This document shows positions 48,001 to 60,380 of a DNA stretch of 64,000 bases, piece by piece (position 1 is the first letter of the stretch; every line of letters starts with the position of its first letter). Location: NCBI GenBank assembly GCA_003260075.1, contig QLIY01000357.1:78967-142966 (forward strand). The letters are read 5' to 3'. The position numbers and the translations under genes were made by a program. Origin of the DNA: Phallusia mammillata. Lineage: Eukaryota > Chordata > Ascidiacea > Phlebobranchia > Ascidiidae. A model generated the notes under the pieces. The model was given only the letters and a program-made list of their open reading frames with translations. It did not search any database and was not told the DNA's origin.

Positions 48001-51000
48001 GTTGGCGTGCCTATTATCTTAACAATTGATTAATGCTTTTAACGTATTTAAAGTCGTAACTGGAACGTTTTCATCACGGTATTGCAACAATCCGCAATTA
48101 CACGGTTAGCAAACTGTGTATAAGTCATTTTTTAGATATCTATTATTATTTAACAAGGTCGTTCGAACATTTAAGTTTACAAAGGGCTCGTTGAAATTTA
48201 CAACATCATCATGCGCTTGGTCATGATGCATGACTGTTTACTTTACCATTTTTTCCCAAATAATATCTTCTAAAAAGTGCAAGACGTGCGTTAAACCTAA
48301 TTGTCCATCATCGCCGGTACGCAAGGCATGTTGAAAACAATTTCCCGAAAAATGGTTGTTCACCCTTTTTATAGTTTAAAAATCTTTCATCGTTTGCATG
48401 AACGTGCTTCTCAATATAATCTTCTCATACACATCCATCACCTTTGATATAGGCATTATTCCAAGAAAAAAAAACGAAAAAAACAAAACAATCAATCTGT
48501 CAGAGCCATTTTCTGTGCGCAGGTGCAATCTTTTCAGCACCTAGATGCCTTTAAAATCATCCTTATGAACCTGCCAGGCGGCTGAAAACCACCGTGTCGC
48601 CTGTGTGAAGAATTAATGGCTTATTTGTGCCTCCCAAGAAGGGTGCCTCTCCCCTGGCACGCTTTGCTTGCTCTCAATGGGCACCGTAGTCGATCTTATC
48701 CTACCGTCGATTGAGTCTTATCAGCTTGAGATATGGCTTGACATAGCCGACATGGTTTAGCATTGTAAAGTATGCCATCAGATCTATGGTGGTGTTGACT
48801 TGCTAGCGCGACTTATACTCGAAGATTTTGTTGATCAAATATTGCAGATGATATGTTTATGGTGATTTGAGACACCTTTAAATTTGCGCTTTTAATTTCT
48901 ATTTACCTGGTAATGTAAGTACAAATATTTGAAAAACTGAATCAGTTTGATTTAACGCCGTTGATTCCTACTTCAAAAAACGATTTACTTATTGATTATA
49001 TTAAGGTGTTAATCAAATAATAATAATAATAAATAAATGATTGTCAAAGGTCTGATATGCTTTTAAATCTTACCATTAAGGCCTTGTACCGCAAGTGCAC
49101 AAATAGTGGTACTGAGATTAAACCATTTGCACACTATATTAATTTTCATGTAAAATAAGCGACAATGATCTGAAAAACACGTTTATAACCGATTGCTCTT
49201 CAAAACAACGCCATTTTGAGTCCTTTGACAGCTACACCTGCCTGTAGACAATAAGAAGGTCTTAGGGTCTGTCTGCATGCTCTTTGTGTCTACAACACGC
49301 TGTGCAAATACCAATACGAATCCTAAAGCTCACTGAGTCGGCCTTGACACCTCAACGCAGTTTACGTATTGCCGCCCAACAGCTTTAGGGGTTGTGTTTA
49401 ACAGGTCATGACCTCTCGTGGCTCTGATTCGTCAAATTTGACACGTGGCATTTGGTCTGTCAATTCGGTTTTCTTGGAACGTGCTTTATGGGGAGTTTAA
49501 ACTTGCAAGTTTGGCCTCTGGGGTTTTTTAAGCTGTTAGGAACTTTTGTGTTTTTGTGATGGATGTTTTGTCTGGGGGCTAGCTATGAGTGTTTTTGTTT
49601 GTTTGTGCGTTTTAGGATTGTGTGAGATTGGCCAATGAAGCCGAGACTGATAGCTTTAAGAGCCTCACATCAATCTCACTTCTCTGAATTCATGTTAAAT
49701 TTGCCGTATAAGCTACTCCACGCTTCCTAAAGCCATAGATCGTAGCTACACTCAATTATAAACGCAGTTCCGTGGTCCAAACGATTTCTTATGGTTTCTT
49801 GGCATTTTTGAAAGCTGTTTTTAAAGTGTGTTTTGTCTTCTGATTTCAATTTGATTTGTTAATGCAGGTCGTTATAAATTTGTCAATAGACTACCTGCAA
49901 GGTGGCTTTAAAATGGTGATAAATGACGCTGGAAAATCGTTTTGCTGAAAAGAAACATTTTGACTGCGAAATAGTACATGATTTTTACATGGTTTGAATT
50001 AAATCGCTGCGCCTAACTCTATCTAGATTCCAGACGGACGTTCATTAGTTCGAAAGGTTTAAAGAACCACTGGAACGGTAAACAACATGTCAATTATGTT
50101 GAGATCCATGAACTGAATAGATAAACATGTCCTTCAAAAGATCTTCCTAGCAAATCTAAGCAGGCCACTGATTCACCTATTCATTTCCCTTATAGCCCTG
50201 AAGGTCTATCTGTGGGCTAACACTAACGCCAAAATGCGTATCCCTTACACACAGCCCATACAGTTCTCCTTATTGCAAGCTCCTTTGATTTCCACAGATA
50301 ACAGCTTTGGTTTACGTTAGAAAGAGCCCCTTGTATGCTTTTAATTACATCGATTACAGCGGTTGGCTGATGACGTTATACTAGGAACCATGTCTATGGC
50401 GTGTACATACTGTGGGCAATGAAAATAAGTATAAGAAGATAAGATTAGGAAACGAAGATAGAGGATTTAAGCGTTGTGTGGCAAAATTCGGAATAATGTT
50501 ATCCAACATTGCGCTGATTTGCAATTGTGGGTCAATTGATTTATATTTGTTCGTATGTGTGGATAATCTAACTAAAGTTTGTTATATGTATGCCAAGCAA
50601 AAAGGGCAATAACTTTAAAATGCAACACTAATACGGCTTCGAAGTCAAAATGCGGTATAAATTACGGTGTAGCTGCAGCGCGTTTAGCCACTGTCCGCCA
50701 ATGGTGCCCTACACCGTTTTGTGCTACATAACTTCTCAACGTTGCACAGTTATTTCCGGCTTGGTGATGGTTTCAATATGTTTTCTTTTACCAAGCGAAT
50801 AAACTCAACTTAACTCAATGCCGTTTGTTAGGTCAAAAATGTAGACGCCTATGGTTTATTCTTTGAAACAAAGTACAGCGCATCACGTTGCAACAACCAC
50901 CTTTAAATTCTTACCAACATAAAACAAGAACAAAACAGAAATGAATTCATGATACAACTGGCTATTTTGTCAAACGCTTCAAAACACTGTTTTCTATGTT

Positions 51001-54000
51001 TCATTTAAACAGTTATGTTGACTTTTAAGGCGCAATTTTTAGCCAACCAACCAACCAGCCCACATTCTAAACGTTCCAACTCGACTTCAAATCTCTTATC
51101 AGCGCATCTATAGATACGCAAACCAGAAACTCGCCTCATATTTATTTCGTGCTGTACGCTCAGGGGGGGGGGGGCATCTACGCAAACCAGAAACTCGCCT
51201 CATATTTATTTCGTGCTGTACGCTCAAGTTTACGCTGGCAACAATAGGGTGACCCTCCGTTCCAGGCTTAATCCGATTAAAAATTTGTGGTAGCATAGAC
51301 CCGTCGTTTCTTCATTGTAAAGCCAATCACTTTCACATCGCTAAGATTGCAAAGCAAACATTACACGCTGGCGGTCGAACCAAAATCCTCTCAGTAATTT
51401 GAAACGCATACACGTATATGTGTGGTATAACCCCTAATGTTGGATAAACCATATATTACGCGTTTATTGGTTGGATTAGGTGCTGGTTTATAAGTTCATA
51501 GCCTTTTGACCCCATCCACAGCTGTGACATCACAATCTAAATTGTTGAAAATACGTTTTTTGACAAACAACTGATTTTAATGTAGGGCTTTTATTGCTAT
51601 TGAGACTTAACTACGAACTAAATTCCCAGCATAGAGCAAAACTGTGACCATCTGCGTCTTGCAAATTAGACGTTTCGACAAATCGATTTGTACATCTGTA
51701 AAGTATAATGCATGTTAAGTCAAACCACATTTGTAAGCGTAGCCGGGCTTTTCGAGTCGGGTCGGGATTGGGGCATTAGTGAATAAAACGGGCTGGTTTT
51801 GGGCATGACTTTACACTTGGTCGTAATTTCGCTTTGGTAAATCTGACTTCCAAGCCTGATTTGGGCTTTACGTTAAGTAAATTTTGAGTTGAGGCCGGGT
51901 TATAGGTGTAACTGTCCTGGAGTTTGTGTTAGTTGTCCGTGTGATCATGTTATCAAACATAGTCCATCTCCTGACAATTGCATGGGCTCAAAATTTAAGG
52001 TCAGGTTATAACTCAAAGTAGATTGTTCTTCAATAAATTGTGCCGTGAGTACCTAACTTTCATTTTTCTTTCCATTTCCAAGTAACGGTTTGAAAACGTC
52101 TGTTAAAAATGGTCGTAAACAGTATCGAGGATCAACCTTTTTCCCAAATTATTAACCTTATCAGGCATACATGCCGTTTACCATGCGGTTCTACACGCCC
52201 AACCCGCGCAAAATGATTGACGGGTTTAGAACGCGTTGTGTGCCGAGATACTGCCTTATCACCGAAATCTCTTCACACTTTATTAAGCATATTTACATGT
52301 TGGACGGTATGCTGTGTGCGAGATTAAAACATAGTGTACCCCGCCGTGCCTAGCGACATGACCAAAATGCGGTACTTTTTCTTATTTATTTACTGACCAT
52401 GGCAAAATTATGCGCTAAAATGGTTTATAAGACAAGCATGTAGTATTAAAAGCAGATTATTTTCTAACTGGGACGTGCAGGCCTTTGTTGATTTCGTCCC
52501 GAAATTCCAACTATACTAGTAAGAAACCCACCAAGAATATACAGCAATTATTTTTACTATTTCGGCATGGCATTTTTTGTGCAATTTAGAACAATTTGAT
52601 CATCATAAAGTAATAAAAATAAAATTTAACCTTACAAAAATGCATGCGTATTAATATTTTAAGATTTCTCATTTTTGTACCCTACGCAGAAAGCTACTGG
52701 TGGCACAGTAAGGCCCCAAAGGTTAGATAACCGCAATAGTGTAGCACAAAGAACGTTACTATCTATCCTACTATAGCTCACAACTTGAGTATATTTGCAC
52801 AGCGGACGGCTGCGCTGCAAAACTACCTAGGTACTCTTGCTAGAGTGTATCCTAAAACGCTTGAAGTCAACTGCTTATAACTCACTTAACTTGTTTCCCT
52901 AATTGCCACAATCGGTTAATCGATACTTGCCGCTTAAAAGCTGTTCAAGTTAAAGTGAGACAGATTGCAGGGGCAAATGGGATCGAAGAAGCTGTTATGG
53001 TGTAGATTTTTTGCTTTTTTCCGGAACAACCTAATTAGAAAACGACAGATTTAAACGGATTAGGTGTTTTGTGTTGGGTACAAACTTCAGTATTGTCCAA
53101 AGAAGGTCGCCATTATTAATACCAACCTATCTTTCGCGCTAAATATCCTCGTACAGTAGTTTTCGACTCGGTGGTTGTTTTTGTACAACTGTGTTATTTC
53201 TTTTTTCACATGAGAAACTATTTTTAATTAACACATCGTCAGGCGTTCCGCAAAAAATTGTTGGTTTGACCAGTATTCCTAGAACACCTGTCCAAAATCA
53301 CAACACAATGGGCATAAACAGATCTCTTAAAAGCAATCATGAACTATCACCAGTTTAAATGTTCCATTGTGATTTGCTTGATTTCTCGTTGTGTAATAAT
53401 AAGAATGTAAATTGCGTGGGGCTGTTGCTGCTTATGGACAGTACAGTAGTTGAGTGTGAGCTTGTTTACTTTATTGCATCTTCATAAAAAATATTTCGTT
53501 TAGTGTTCCGCAAGATTGTTTTAATGCACACTGTATTCCGTGGCTAAAAAACACTGATATATTGTATCACCTAAGTTAAAGTTGGTGTGGAAGCCGAGAT
53601 TAACAACAAAAACATCAACTAGTGGCTTCCACGTTTTACCTACACACGCGGGGTACAGAGTAACTTCCGAGAGGGACATTTGTTTAAACACAGCCTCACC
53701 CTTCTGCCCCACAATGTTTGCTACACAGACCCCGCGTCCCCACTAACTCCAGGGTCCCCGTCCTAGCAGCTGCGTTTTACCCACACCCACCCGCAAAATA
53801 CATGCCACCTTTGGCCCACCCTCTAGGTCGCTTAGCAACTAGGCCGTTATGACGTTGTACAGGCCGCACGCGAACGCAGGCAGGACACAATGTTGTCTCG
53901 GTTTCGGGGTCGCAGTTTGTATGACTTGGCACAAGGTACAGCGGACCAACGATACGCCACTTGAGTTTGGGTTCAGTTGTGAAAAGCGACAGGCTGGCAG

Positions 54001-57000
54001 CTGACTGCCCTCTTTCCTGAACTGCTGCCCGCTGTTTGCAAATGTTACATTTTGTGTGAGTCGTAACTCGCAACACATTGGCAGATGGTACAAATGGGAG
54101 ACAAGGATTGGTTGATTTTTGTTGTTGATGCTAGGTTTTGGGATAACCTTGTGCAACGACAGGGTGGACATTTTTTGTCTAATTCCTGCACAAAATTTAG
54201 TCATTCTTGACGAAGGACAAAAGTTTTGCCACACAATGCCAAGATATCTTGAAAAAAAATTTAAGTTTGTTTGTAGTCTGTTCAAGTTTATTGTGCAACA
54301 CGGGCTAAAAACGCGAAGCATTGGTTTCACCTGACAAAGTGATTTTTTGCAATCTATTACCACTGTGCTGCATTTTTCGACTTTTTTTCCAAAAAAATAC
54401 TGCTTTGTACAGAGTGTACACTCATCAATCGTCTTCCGCTGTAACTAGTTGTACTTTAAAACTAGTTGTGCTTTAAATCCACAACCATTTAACTTGGTGT
54501 TGGTGGTTAAGGTGGTGTATAATAGTAAGAAATGGTTGTTTTGTAAACTCGTATTGTTAATAGTTTTCATGTCGCGCCTGTCAGAATATGGTTCAGGTTT
54601 CTAACAGATGGACTGCATTTCTGTGGTTACAGTTCGCCAGCCAAAACCGAACGCGGTCATTATTGGTAGAATGTTCATTGTTTTGTCACAAAACACATTT
54701 TCTCCATTCAAAGAAACTTCTTTGCGTAGAAGTTGCTATAAGTTTCATTATGCCAATAGCTTATTCAAAGGTTTGTGTGATTTGTGGTTTAATCTAAATC
54801 TAAAAAACGCCCACCCAAATACGGTCCTATTCTGAATAAACACAGACAAAACCTCGTGCTGAAAAGCCATCCCTTAAATGCCAGTTAAAGTTGTATGACT
54901 GACGCCATGTTGTTTTAAACTCCAGTCAGGCTATTTCTGTAGCCATTGGAATAGCTTCCTGTCGACAAATCCCTTATACGTGGACTTGACAATAGCTACA
55001 TCAATTTTAAGTGGCCTTTGACAGACTAAACAACGCTCTTATGCTATTGTTGAGTAAAACTTTGAAGCCCAAGTTATTGTGCGCCGTTGAGTAGTCTTTG
55101 AGTGGGCGAATGTATTTTTTCAACAACTCATACATTTAAACTTTAGCGGTTTAAAAAAGCTGAGTTTCAGTTCGTAAATGTATTTTATCTATATTCCAAT
55201 TTCAACTTTTGTTAAGATTTGGTCACACATAAAGTCCAGAAAGAAATATGACTAGAACTGCTTGTTAGGTATAGTATTATTTAACAAGTACTTTTAAACT
55301 TGGAGCAGTAAATAAGTGACAATTATATTTTAATACTTTACGCTTTTGGCATCTTTTCGACACATTGTGCCACTGAATATAGTATTTCATTGCTTAGCCA
55401 ATGACAACATACAAAGCAATATAACAGAAAAACCATAATGACTTTGAACCTTGACATTGTGGCATTCTTCAGTGACTGCAAGCAACACAGATAACAATGG
55501 GTCTAAATATAGAACTGAAAGGGCCAATTGTGTACGTTTTATTCGGTTGGCAGCACAAAGCTTTAGTGTATCAGAAATATTTGTGTAATATAACCGAACT
55601 ACAACGCTATTGGGTTAACCGCGTTTAAAATTAGTCTGTTTAATGTCTTTTTTGACTATTTGATTTAAAAATGTGATTTCTTGGAGAATATGCGATTCGT
55701 TTATGCTTTATGCCAGTGGTTCCCAACCATGGGAGGAAAATTACTTTAATTTGTACATGTGGTTTGTAAATAGACACTTTTTTAGCTCTGGGAATATAAC
55801 CTGTGAAGTTAATAAAATACCAACTTTTTTAATGATCTTGTATGGTTTTGCATCTACTATGTAGTCTATTAGAAAGGAATGAAAAAGTTTTGAATAGTTG
55901 AGGAGTTATTCTATAATGATTGGGAACCACTGCTTTATGCAATTGTTAAATCAATGTGCATGCTTGTGGAACAACTTAAAATAAGATAGTTTCGCGCCAA
56001 AAATAACTTCGCTGAAGGTAAAAGCAGAAAGTTCCTTCAAATTAACGCTTGTACCTTTAGAGTGCTTAACATATAAAATCACAATGAAATTGTAACGTTT
56101 CACTCTGCATAAATAATCTCTAGTCTGGGGTGAACTGATCAGTTTAAAAATCACTGGCTTAAAGTAGAAAAACAGTTCCAATAGAACTAATTTAAGTGCG
56201 TTTTCTGTTGAAACTTTTTAACATTCTGAATAAATACGTTGATGTACTTTTTTATGGACAATAATACACAAAAAACACATGTCAAATTATCAACATTTTT
56301 GTCATAGGTTGCTACTGGTGGAGTCCAGGACTGTGCAATGTCCTGTCACACTCCTTACTTTAGCAAGGAAAAACGTATTCTTGCCGAATCTTGGATCACG
56401 GCGTGGTCAGTGGTGTGCTTTGCTGTTACTCTTATTACAGTCAGCACTTTTCTCATCGACACCGAACGATTTAAATATCCCGAACGACCTGTTATCTTTC
56501 TCTCGGCTTGTTACATGTTTGTCAGTATTGGGTAAGTTTTTGTTGTTGTTTTTGCCTAATAATAATAAAATTCTTTGTATATTTTATTTGTGTTATTTAT
56601 ATCTACTTTGATTTTGTTTATTAAATAAGTAATGTCTTTTTCATCTTTTATGTGTGTATTTTGCCTGATGGATGTACTTTTGTAAGTGTTTGTTGTGTTC
56701 GTGTTTCATTTTGGTGTGTTCTAAGTTTTTGTTAGTATTGTGTTGAGATACGCTTTTGTCTATGTATTGTGTTTTTGTGTGTGTAAGTTTGTCTGTTAGA
56801 ATGTCTCTGTTTGTGTTTCGTTTTGTTCGTGTTTCGAAGTTTGTTGATGATTTGCTATTGTATGTTTTCTTAGTATGCTGTCTGATAAACGCTTGTTGGC
56901 ATATTTAATGTTTGAAGTTTGTATTTGCGATAACTCAAGATATGGGTTGTGTATATCTGTTTGTTAACTTTGATTCGTTAGTGTTACCCGAAAAAGGGGG

Positions 57001-59697
57001 ACAATATATTCGAGTAAATTTCTATTTATGTTTGCATTTTGTTGTTTATCCGAACTAGCAGAAAGGTGTTTTTTTCAGATTTTTGATTCGCGTTGTTGCT
57101 GGCCACGAGGCAGTCGCTTGTTCGTGGAATGCCGATCACGTGCTTTACAAAACCACTGGGCCGTTTCTTTGCAGCGCTGTATTCCTTCTTATCTATTTTT
57201 TCGGCATGGCTGGTGCACTATGGTAAGATCTTTGGCGAAAAAATGTCGACAAATATGTGCGAGATTTTCATTGTACTGTTCCAATTTAAACTTTGCTTGT
57301 GTCATGTAGATGTGAAAAAAATTAGACTACTAAAAAATCTAAAAAACTTTTTCTAGCAAACAAAAGCAAAATATATTTTTCCAGGTGGGTAGTGCTATCC
57401 CTGACATGGTTCCTGGCTGCCGGATTTAAATGCTGCAGCGAATCAATCGCAAACTACTCGCATTATTTTCACGCTGCTTCGTGGTTAATTCCAGCCTTGA
57501 AAAGCATAACGGTACGTTTGAGAATTTTATCACAACTTAAAAGTCCACCAAATCCGATCTTTACGGCAACTCTGTTATGCAAGCCCAAACTATCCTATTT
57601 CATAGGCCTACTTAGCCGATATCCAAGTGGTAATAATAAAGAAACAATGTATCCTTCTCAAAATAAGTCAAACAAAATGTTTTTAGCCGAAATATATACT
57701 TAACCTTGAAAGGCATCTTTAATGTCTACAAAATCTAATTTAAATACAATATCAAAATGTGTAAACCGTTTTTTAACATTTTAACAGGTGTACCTCGTCA
57801 ATGTCTAGGAAACCTTATTCAAATAGAATACGTAAACCGAATTAAATTATCCAGGTATTGGCAATGTCATCGGTTGACGGTGACGCACTGTCAGGAATCT
57901 GTTACGTCGGAAATCAAGATTCAAGAAGCCTTCGAGGATTTGTGGCAATTCCTCTGCTCGTGTACTTGAGTCTTGGCGGTCTATTCCTCTTTCTCGGCTT
58001 TCTTAACATGTTTCGAATCCGGAAAACAATACGCAAGGTTTGAAACACAATGCCTAAAAGTAATAACGTTTGAAAGGCAATTTTACCTAAAACAGTTTTA
58101 CCAGAGTTGTAATGTGGTTCGAAATTGGGTCCCAAACACAAAAGTACAAGCCCGAAACCGGGCAGTAAACTATTTTGTAACGAAGTCCGAAATTTTTCTT
58201 GAAACTTATGAATTTTTCTTGAAACTTATGATTCGCAGGGAAAAAAAGGTCTATAGTATAAAATCAGGCCCGAGTCACGCCCGTTTTATTCCAACTCAAA
58301 CCCGAAAAAAGTTTAACTTTTTGTAACAACTACTATACGTTACAAACCAGTGGTTCTAAACTTGTTTTGGGCTTTGGACCACCGGTCCAGTTTATAACAG
58401 TGGTGGTCCGTGATGAGAGGGGTAAAAATATGAACTGTCAAAATGTTTGTTGCGTATCATTACTTTATCAAAAAACTCAAATATAGCTGATTGTCCACTA
58501 CAATATTTTAAACTGGACCGGTGGTCCATGGCCTAAAAAGAGTTGAGAACCACTGGTTTATAATGTAGTAGTTGTAGTAGTGTAATGTAGTAATGTATAA
58601 TGTAGGCAAGGTGATGCAGCTTCGATAGTCGACATGTACAAAAAAGTTGAAACTGTAGCCTATTTTAAATACAGGATGGCAAGGAGACGATCACGTTGGA
58701 AAAGCTGATGGGACGAATCGGTCTTTTCTCTCTTCTGTACATGATTCCATCAGCTGCTTTGGTGGCTTGTTACTTCTACGAACTACACAACGCAGAGAGA
58801 TGGGCCCAGGCACACAACTGTGGTTCCAACAACGGCTCAAAGTGTCCCTACCCGGCGCCCGAGCCCGAATTCGCTGTTTTCATTGTCAAATATTCCATGA
58901 TGCTGCTCATAGGCGTCACCAACGGTGTTTGGATATGTTCGGGCAAAACCTTCACTTCCTGGCGTCAATTTTACACACGTTGCTATACTTGCTTGCGGGC
59001 GCCACCAAGCGAAGATGACGCGAAGGTACCGAAGGAGGTGACGTCACTGTCCGATCATCAACACTCAGTGACGTCATTCGTTACGTCATCGAACGATTTG
59101 GGGCGGTTAGACGAAGGCACTCCGCTCTCTCCGCATCCACCGAGCAACAGCGCAGCATCCAGTATCGAAAATGGTGGCGAATTTTTGAAATGCCACGTGA
59201 TGGCCGCCCGCTCTAGCGCGACACCAAGCGACGTAAAAACAGGTTCGGAAGCGACAAGAAGCCGTTTGTCGCACGAGGGCGTTGTAACTCTTAACCACCC
59301 GGCGATGACGTCAGGCGAACGCGATCATACTACGTCAGCGATGACGTGTTGCGCAAGCGGCGCTGGTGGCGAATCATGTGATTTCTATGACCACATACAG
59401 CCTTTAAAGAACGCAAACCATCCATGGTTTGTGCTCTGCGATCAGGAAGGTAACCCCTTAATCGACGAACAGAGTTTAGGAGCGACTTTCGTGGAGACAG
59501 ATCAGAGTGGTCGGATCCAGCACATCCACCACCATCATCACCACCACGTGGCGCCCGAGTGCAAGTGCGCCTGCCACAAACCGCACGGCAGACAGTCGGT
59601 TACCAAACACAGCTCGAAACATCACTTGCGCGACCAGCCCAAAGAACGAAACTTTCGTGTGACGCCGCCCACTAACCGAAACGCACACCGGTCGTGA
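45022..59697 (+). CDS. FZD5/8: Frizzled receptor, Fz5/8 class
   Basis: Eight exons, 45022-45231, 46832-46956, 47589-47913, 56308-56531, 57079-57222, 57385-57511, 57855-58037 and 58675-59697, join in phase to 2,361 nt (786 aa). The product is a seven-pass Wnt receptor. Residues 1-20 (MRLFLLLLLILTLTTPNVLA) are a signal peptide. The cysteine-rich domain has all ten cysteines (AIC, KVC, HQC, LVC, PIC, PPC, FIC, KNC, FEC, QMC). Transmembrane segments follow from exon 4. Segments PLYDKVATGG, FLIDTERFKYPERPVIFLSA, HVLYKTTGPFLC and SSVDGDALSGICYVGNQ point to Fz5/8 over Fz4 or Fz9/10. The Dishevelled-binding KTFTSW is at 537-542. The tail of about 244 aa is far longer than usual, His-rich, and lacks a C-terminal PDZ ligand. 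The genus-level orthology is inferred. Confidence 0.95.
46555..46831. repeat. duplicated intron/exon-2 segments at poly-G joins
   Basis: The block with CAACCCAAGAATTCCGCTCC is present on both sides of poly-G 46541-46552. The 3' splice region and first bases of exon 2 (GTGAACCAGTTT) occur at 46735-46770, cut by poly-G 46771-46780, and again complete at 46795-46831. Only the second belongs to the gene model. Confidence 0.75.
53827..53839. promoter_or_regulatory. third X-box-like motif, inside the Frizzled intron
   Basis: GTCGCTTAGCAAC differs from the motif at 36705 by one base and from that at 39331 by one base. It has the form GTNRCY-N-RGYAAC. It lies in a locally GC-richer stretch (53600-53900) of the intron. 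No nearby ciliary gene is visible, so its role is unknown. Confidence 0.4.
55714..55932. mobile_element. hAT-type MITE with perfect 8-bp target-site duplication
   Basis: It begins CAGTGGTTCCCAACCATGGG and ends ATTGGGAACCACTG. The direct flanks are CTTTATGC at 55706-55713 and 55933-55940, an exact 8-bp duplication. The element is 219 bp and has no coding capacity. The perfect duplication suggests a fairly recent insertion. Confidence 0.9.
58348..58555. mobile_element. MITE with nested inverted repeats in Frizzled intron 7
   Basis: Outer ends are CAGTGGTTCTAAACTTG and AGTTGAGAACCACTG. A second inverted pair lies inside: GGACCACCGGTCCAGTTTA and AAACTGGACCGGTGGTCC. The outer ends resemble the hAT MITE at 55714. 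No clear 8-bp duplication is seen. It is close to, but does not reach, the acceptor of exon 8 at 58675. Confidence 0.75.
59518..59590 (+). other. His-run and Cys cluster in the Frizzled tail
   Basis: Residues 729-737 read H-I followed by seven histidines, and soon after comes ECKCACHKPH. Together they make a His/Cys-rich stretch able in principle to bind zinc or copper. The rest of the tail is Ser/Thr-rich. I know of no such module in vertebrate Fz5 or Fz8 tails. Confidence 0.7.
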
Positions 59698-59753
59698 CAT
59701 TACGCTTGATGACGTAACCGGACACCCATTCATTCTGTCAACCATTATTATTT

Positions 59754-59990
59754 ATTAAAGAAATACCTACAGGCAAACCAATTTTGTTATCAAAAGTTTT
59801 GCTTTGACTTTTCTAATAAACAAGTCAAAGGTGGGATGTTGTCTTGATAATCAATGTGATTTGTTTTCAGTGTATATTGACAAGGTGTTTTAATTCTGGT
59901 TTTTACTTGAACAGTCCATCTTGCTGCGTCGACACTGCGATTTCAGCGCCAATTTTCTGTGTTTTACTTCGTTTTTTTGTTTGCAATAAA
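59754..59990 (+). terminator. candidate poly(A) signals of the Frizzled gene
   Basis: ATTAAA at 59754-59759, AATAAA at 59815-59820 and AATAAA at 59985-59990 follow the stop codon at 59695-59697. The 59815 signal, 118 nt after the stop, is the most likely. Confidence 0.5.
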
Positions 59991-60380
59991 CTGTTGAGCT
60001 CATGGTCGCATGTTGCGGTGACGTAATGACCACAGTTAGTTGAGCAAACAGTGAGTTTTAACTTAAAGACTGAAAAGTCAAAAAAGTTCATCGATAAGTT
60101 CAAATAGGCAGGGAAAAGGGTAGACAATTCGGAGGATTCGAATCTCAACATATAAAAAACTTTTTTTCCGGAAAATAAACTCGAAACCGTGTTTCAAATG
60201 GCTCGTTCATGGTTTATGATATTTTGAGCAAAATACTTCACCGACCATGACGTATAAGCAATTTGGAAAGCAATGTCGTACCATATTTAAGTATTCTTTT
60301 CAACATCAAGGTATTACAAACACTTGACTCATTTCTTGAGAGCATTCTTCACAGTTTTGTGATTCGCCATTTTATTAGCC

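Larger units (their letters stand above)
47914..56307 (+). other. 8.4-kb third intron of the Frizzled gene
   Basis: This intron, placed between the linker exon and the exon with the first membrane pass, is far larger than the others (162-1,600 nt). I see no exon in it. It contains a poly-G join at 51163-51174 between duplicated flanks, an X-box-like motif at 53827 and a hAT MITE at 55714-55932. Its size makes it a candidate for developmental enhancers, but nothing in the sequence proves that. Confidence 0.6.

Noticed and set aside
53839..54363. 174-aa minus-strand frame inside the Frizzled intron
   Set aside because: No family resemblance, an overlapping frame of similar length exists, and no splice or promoter logic was found.
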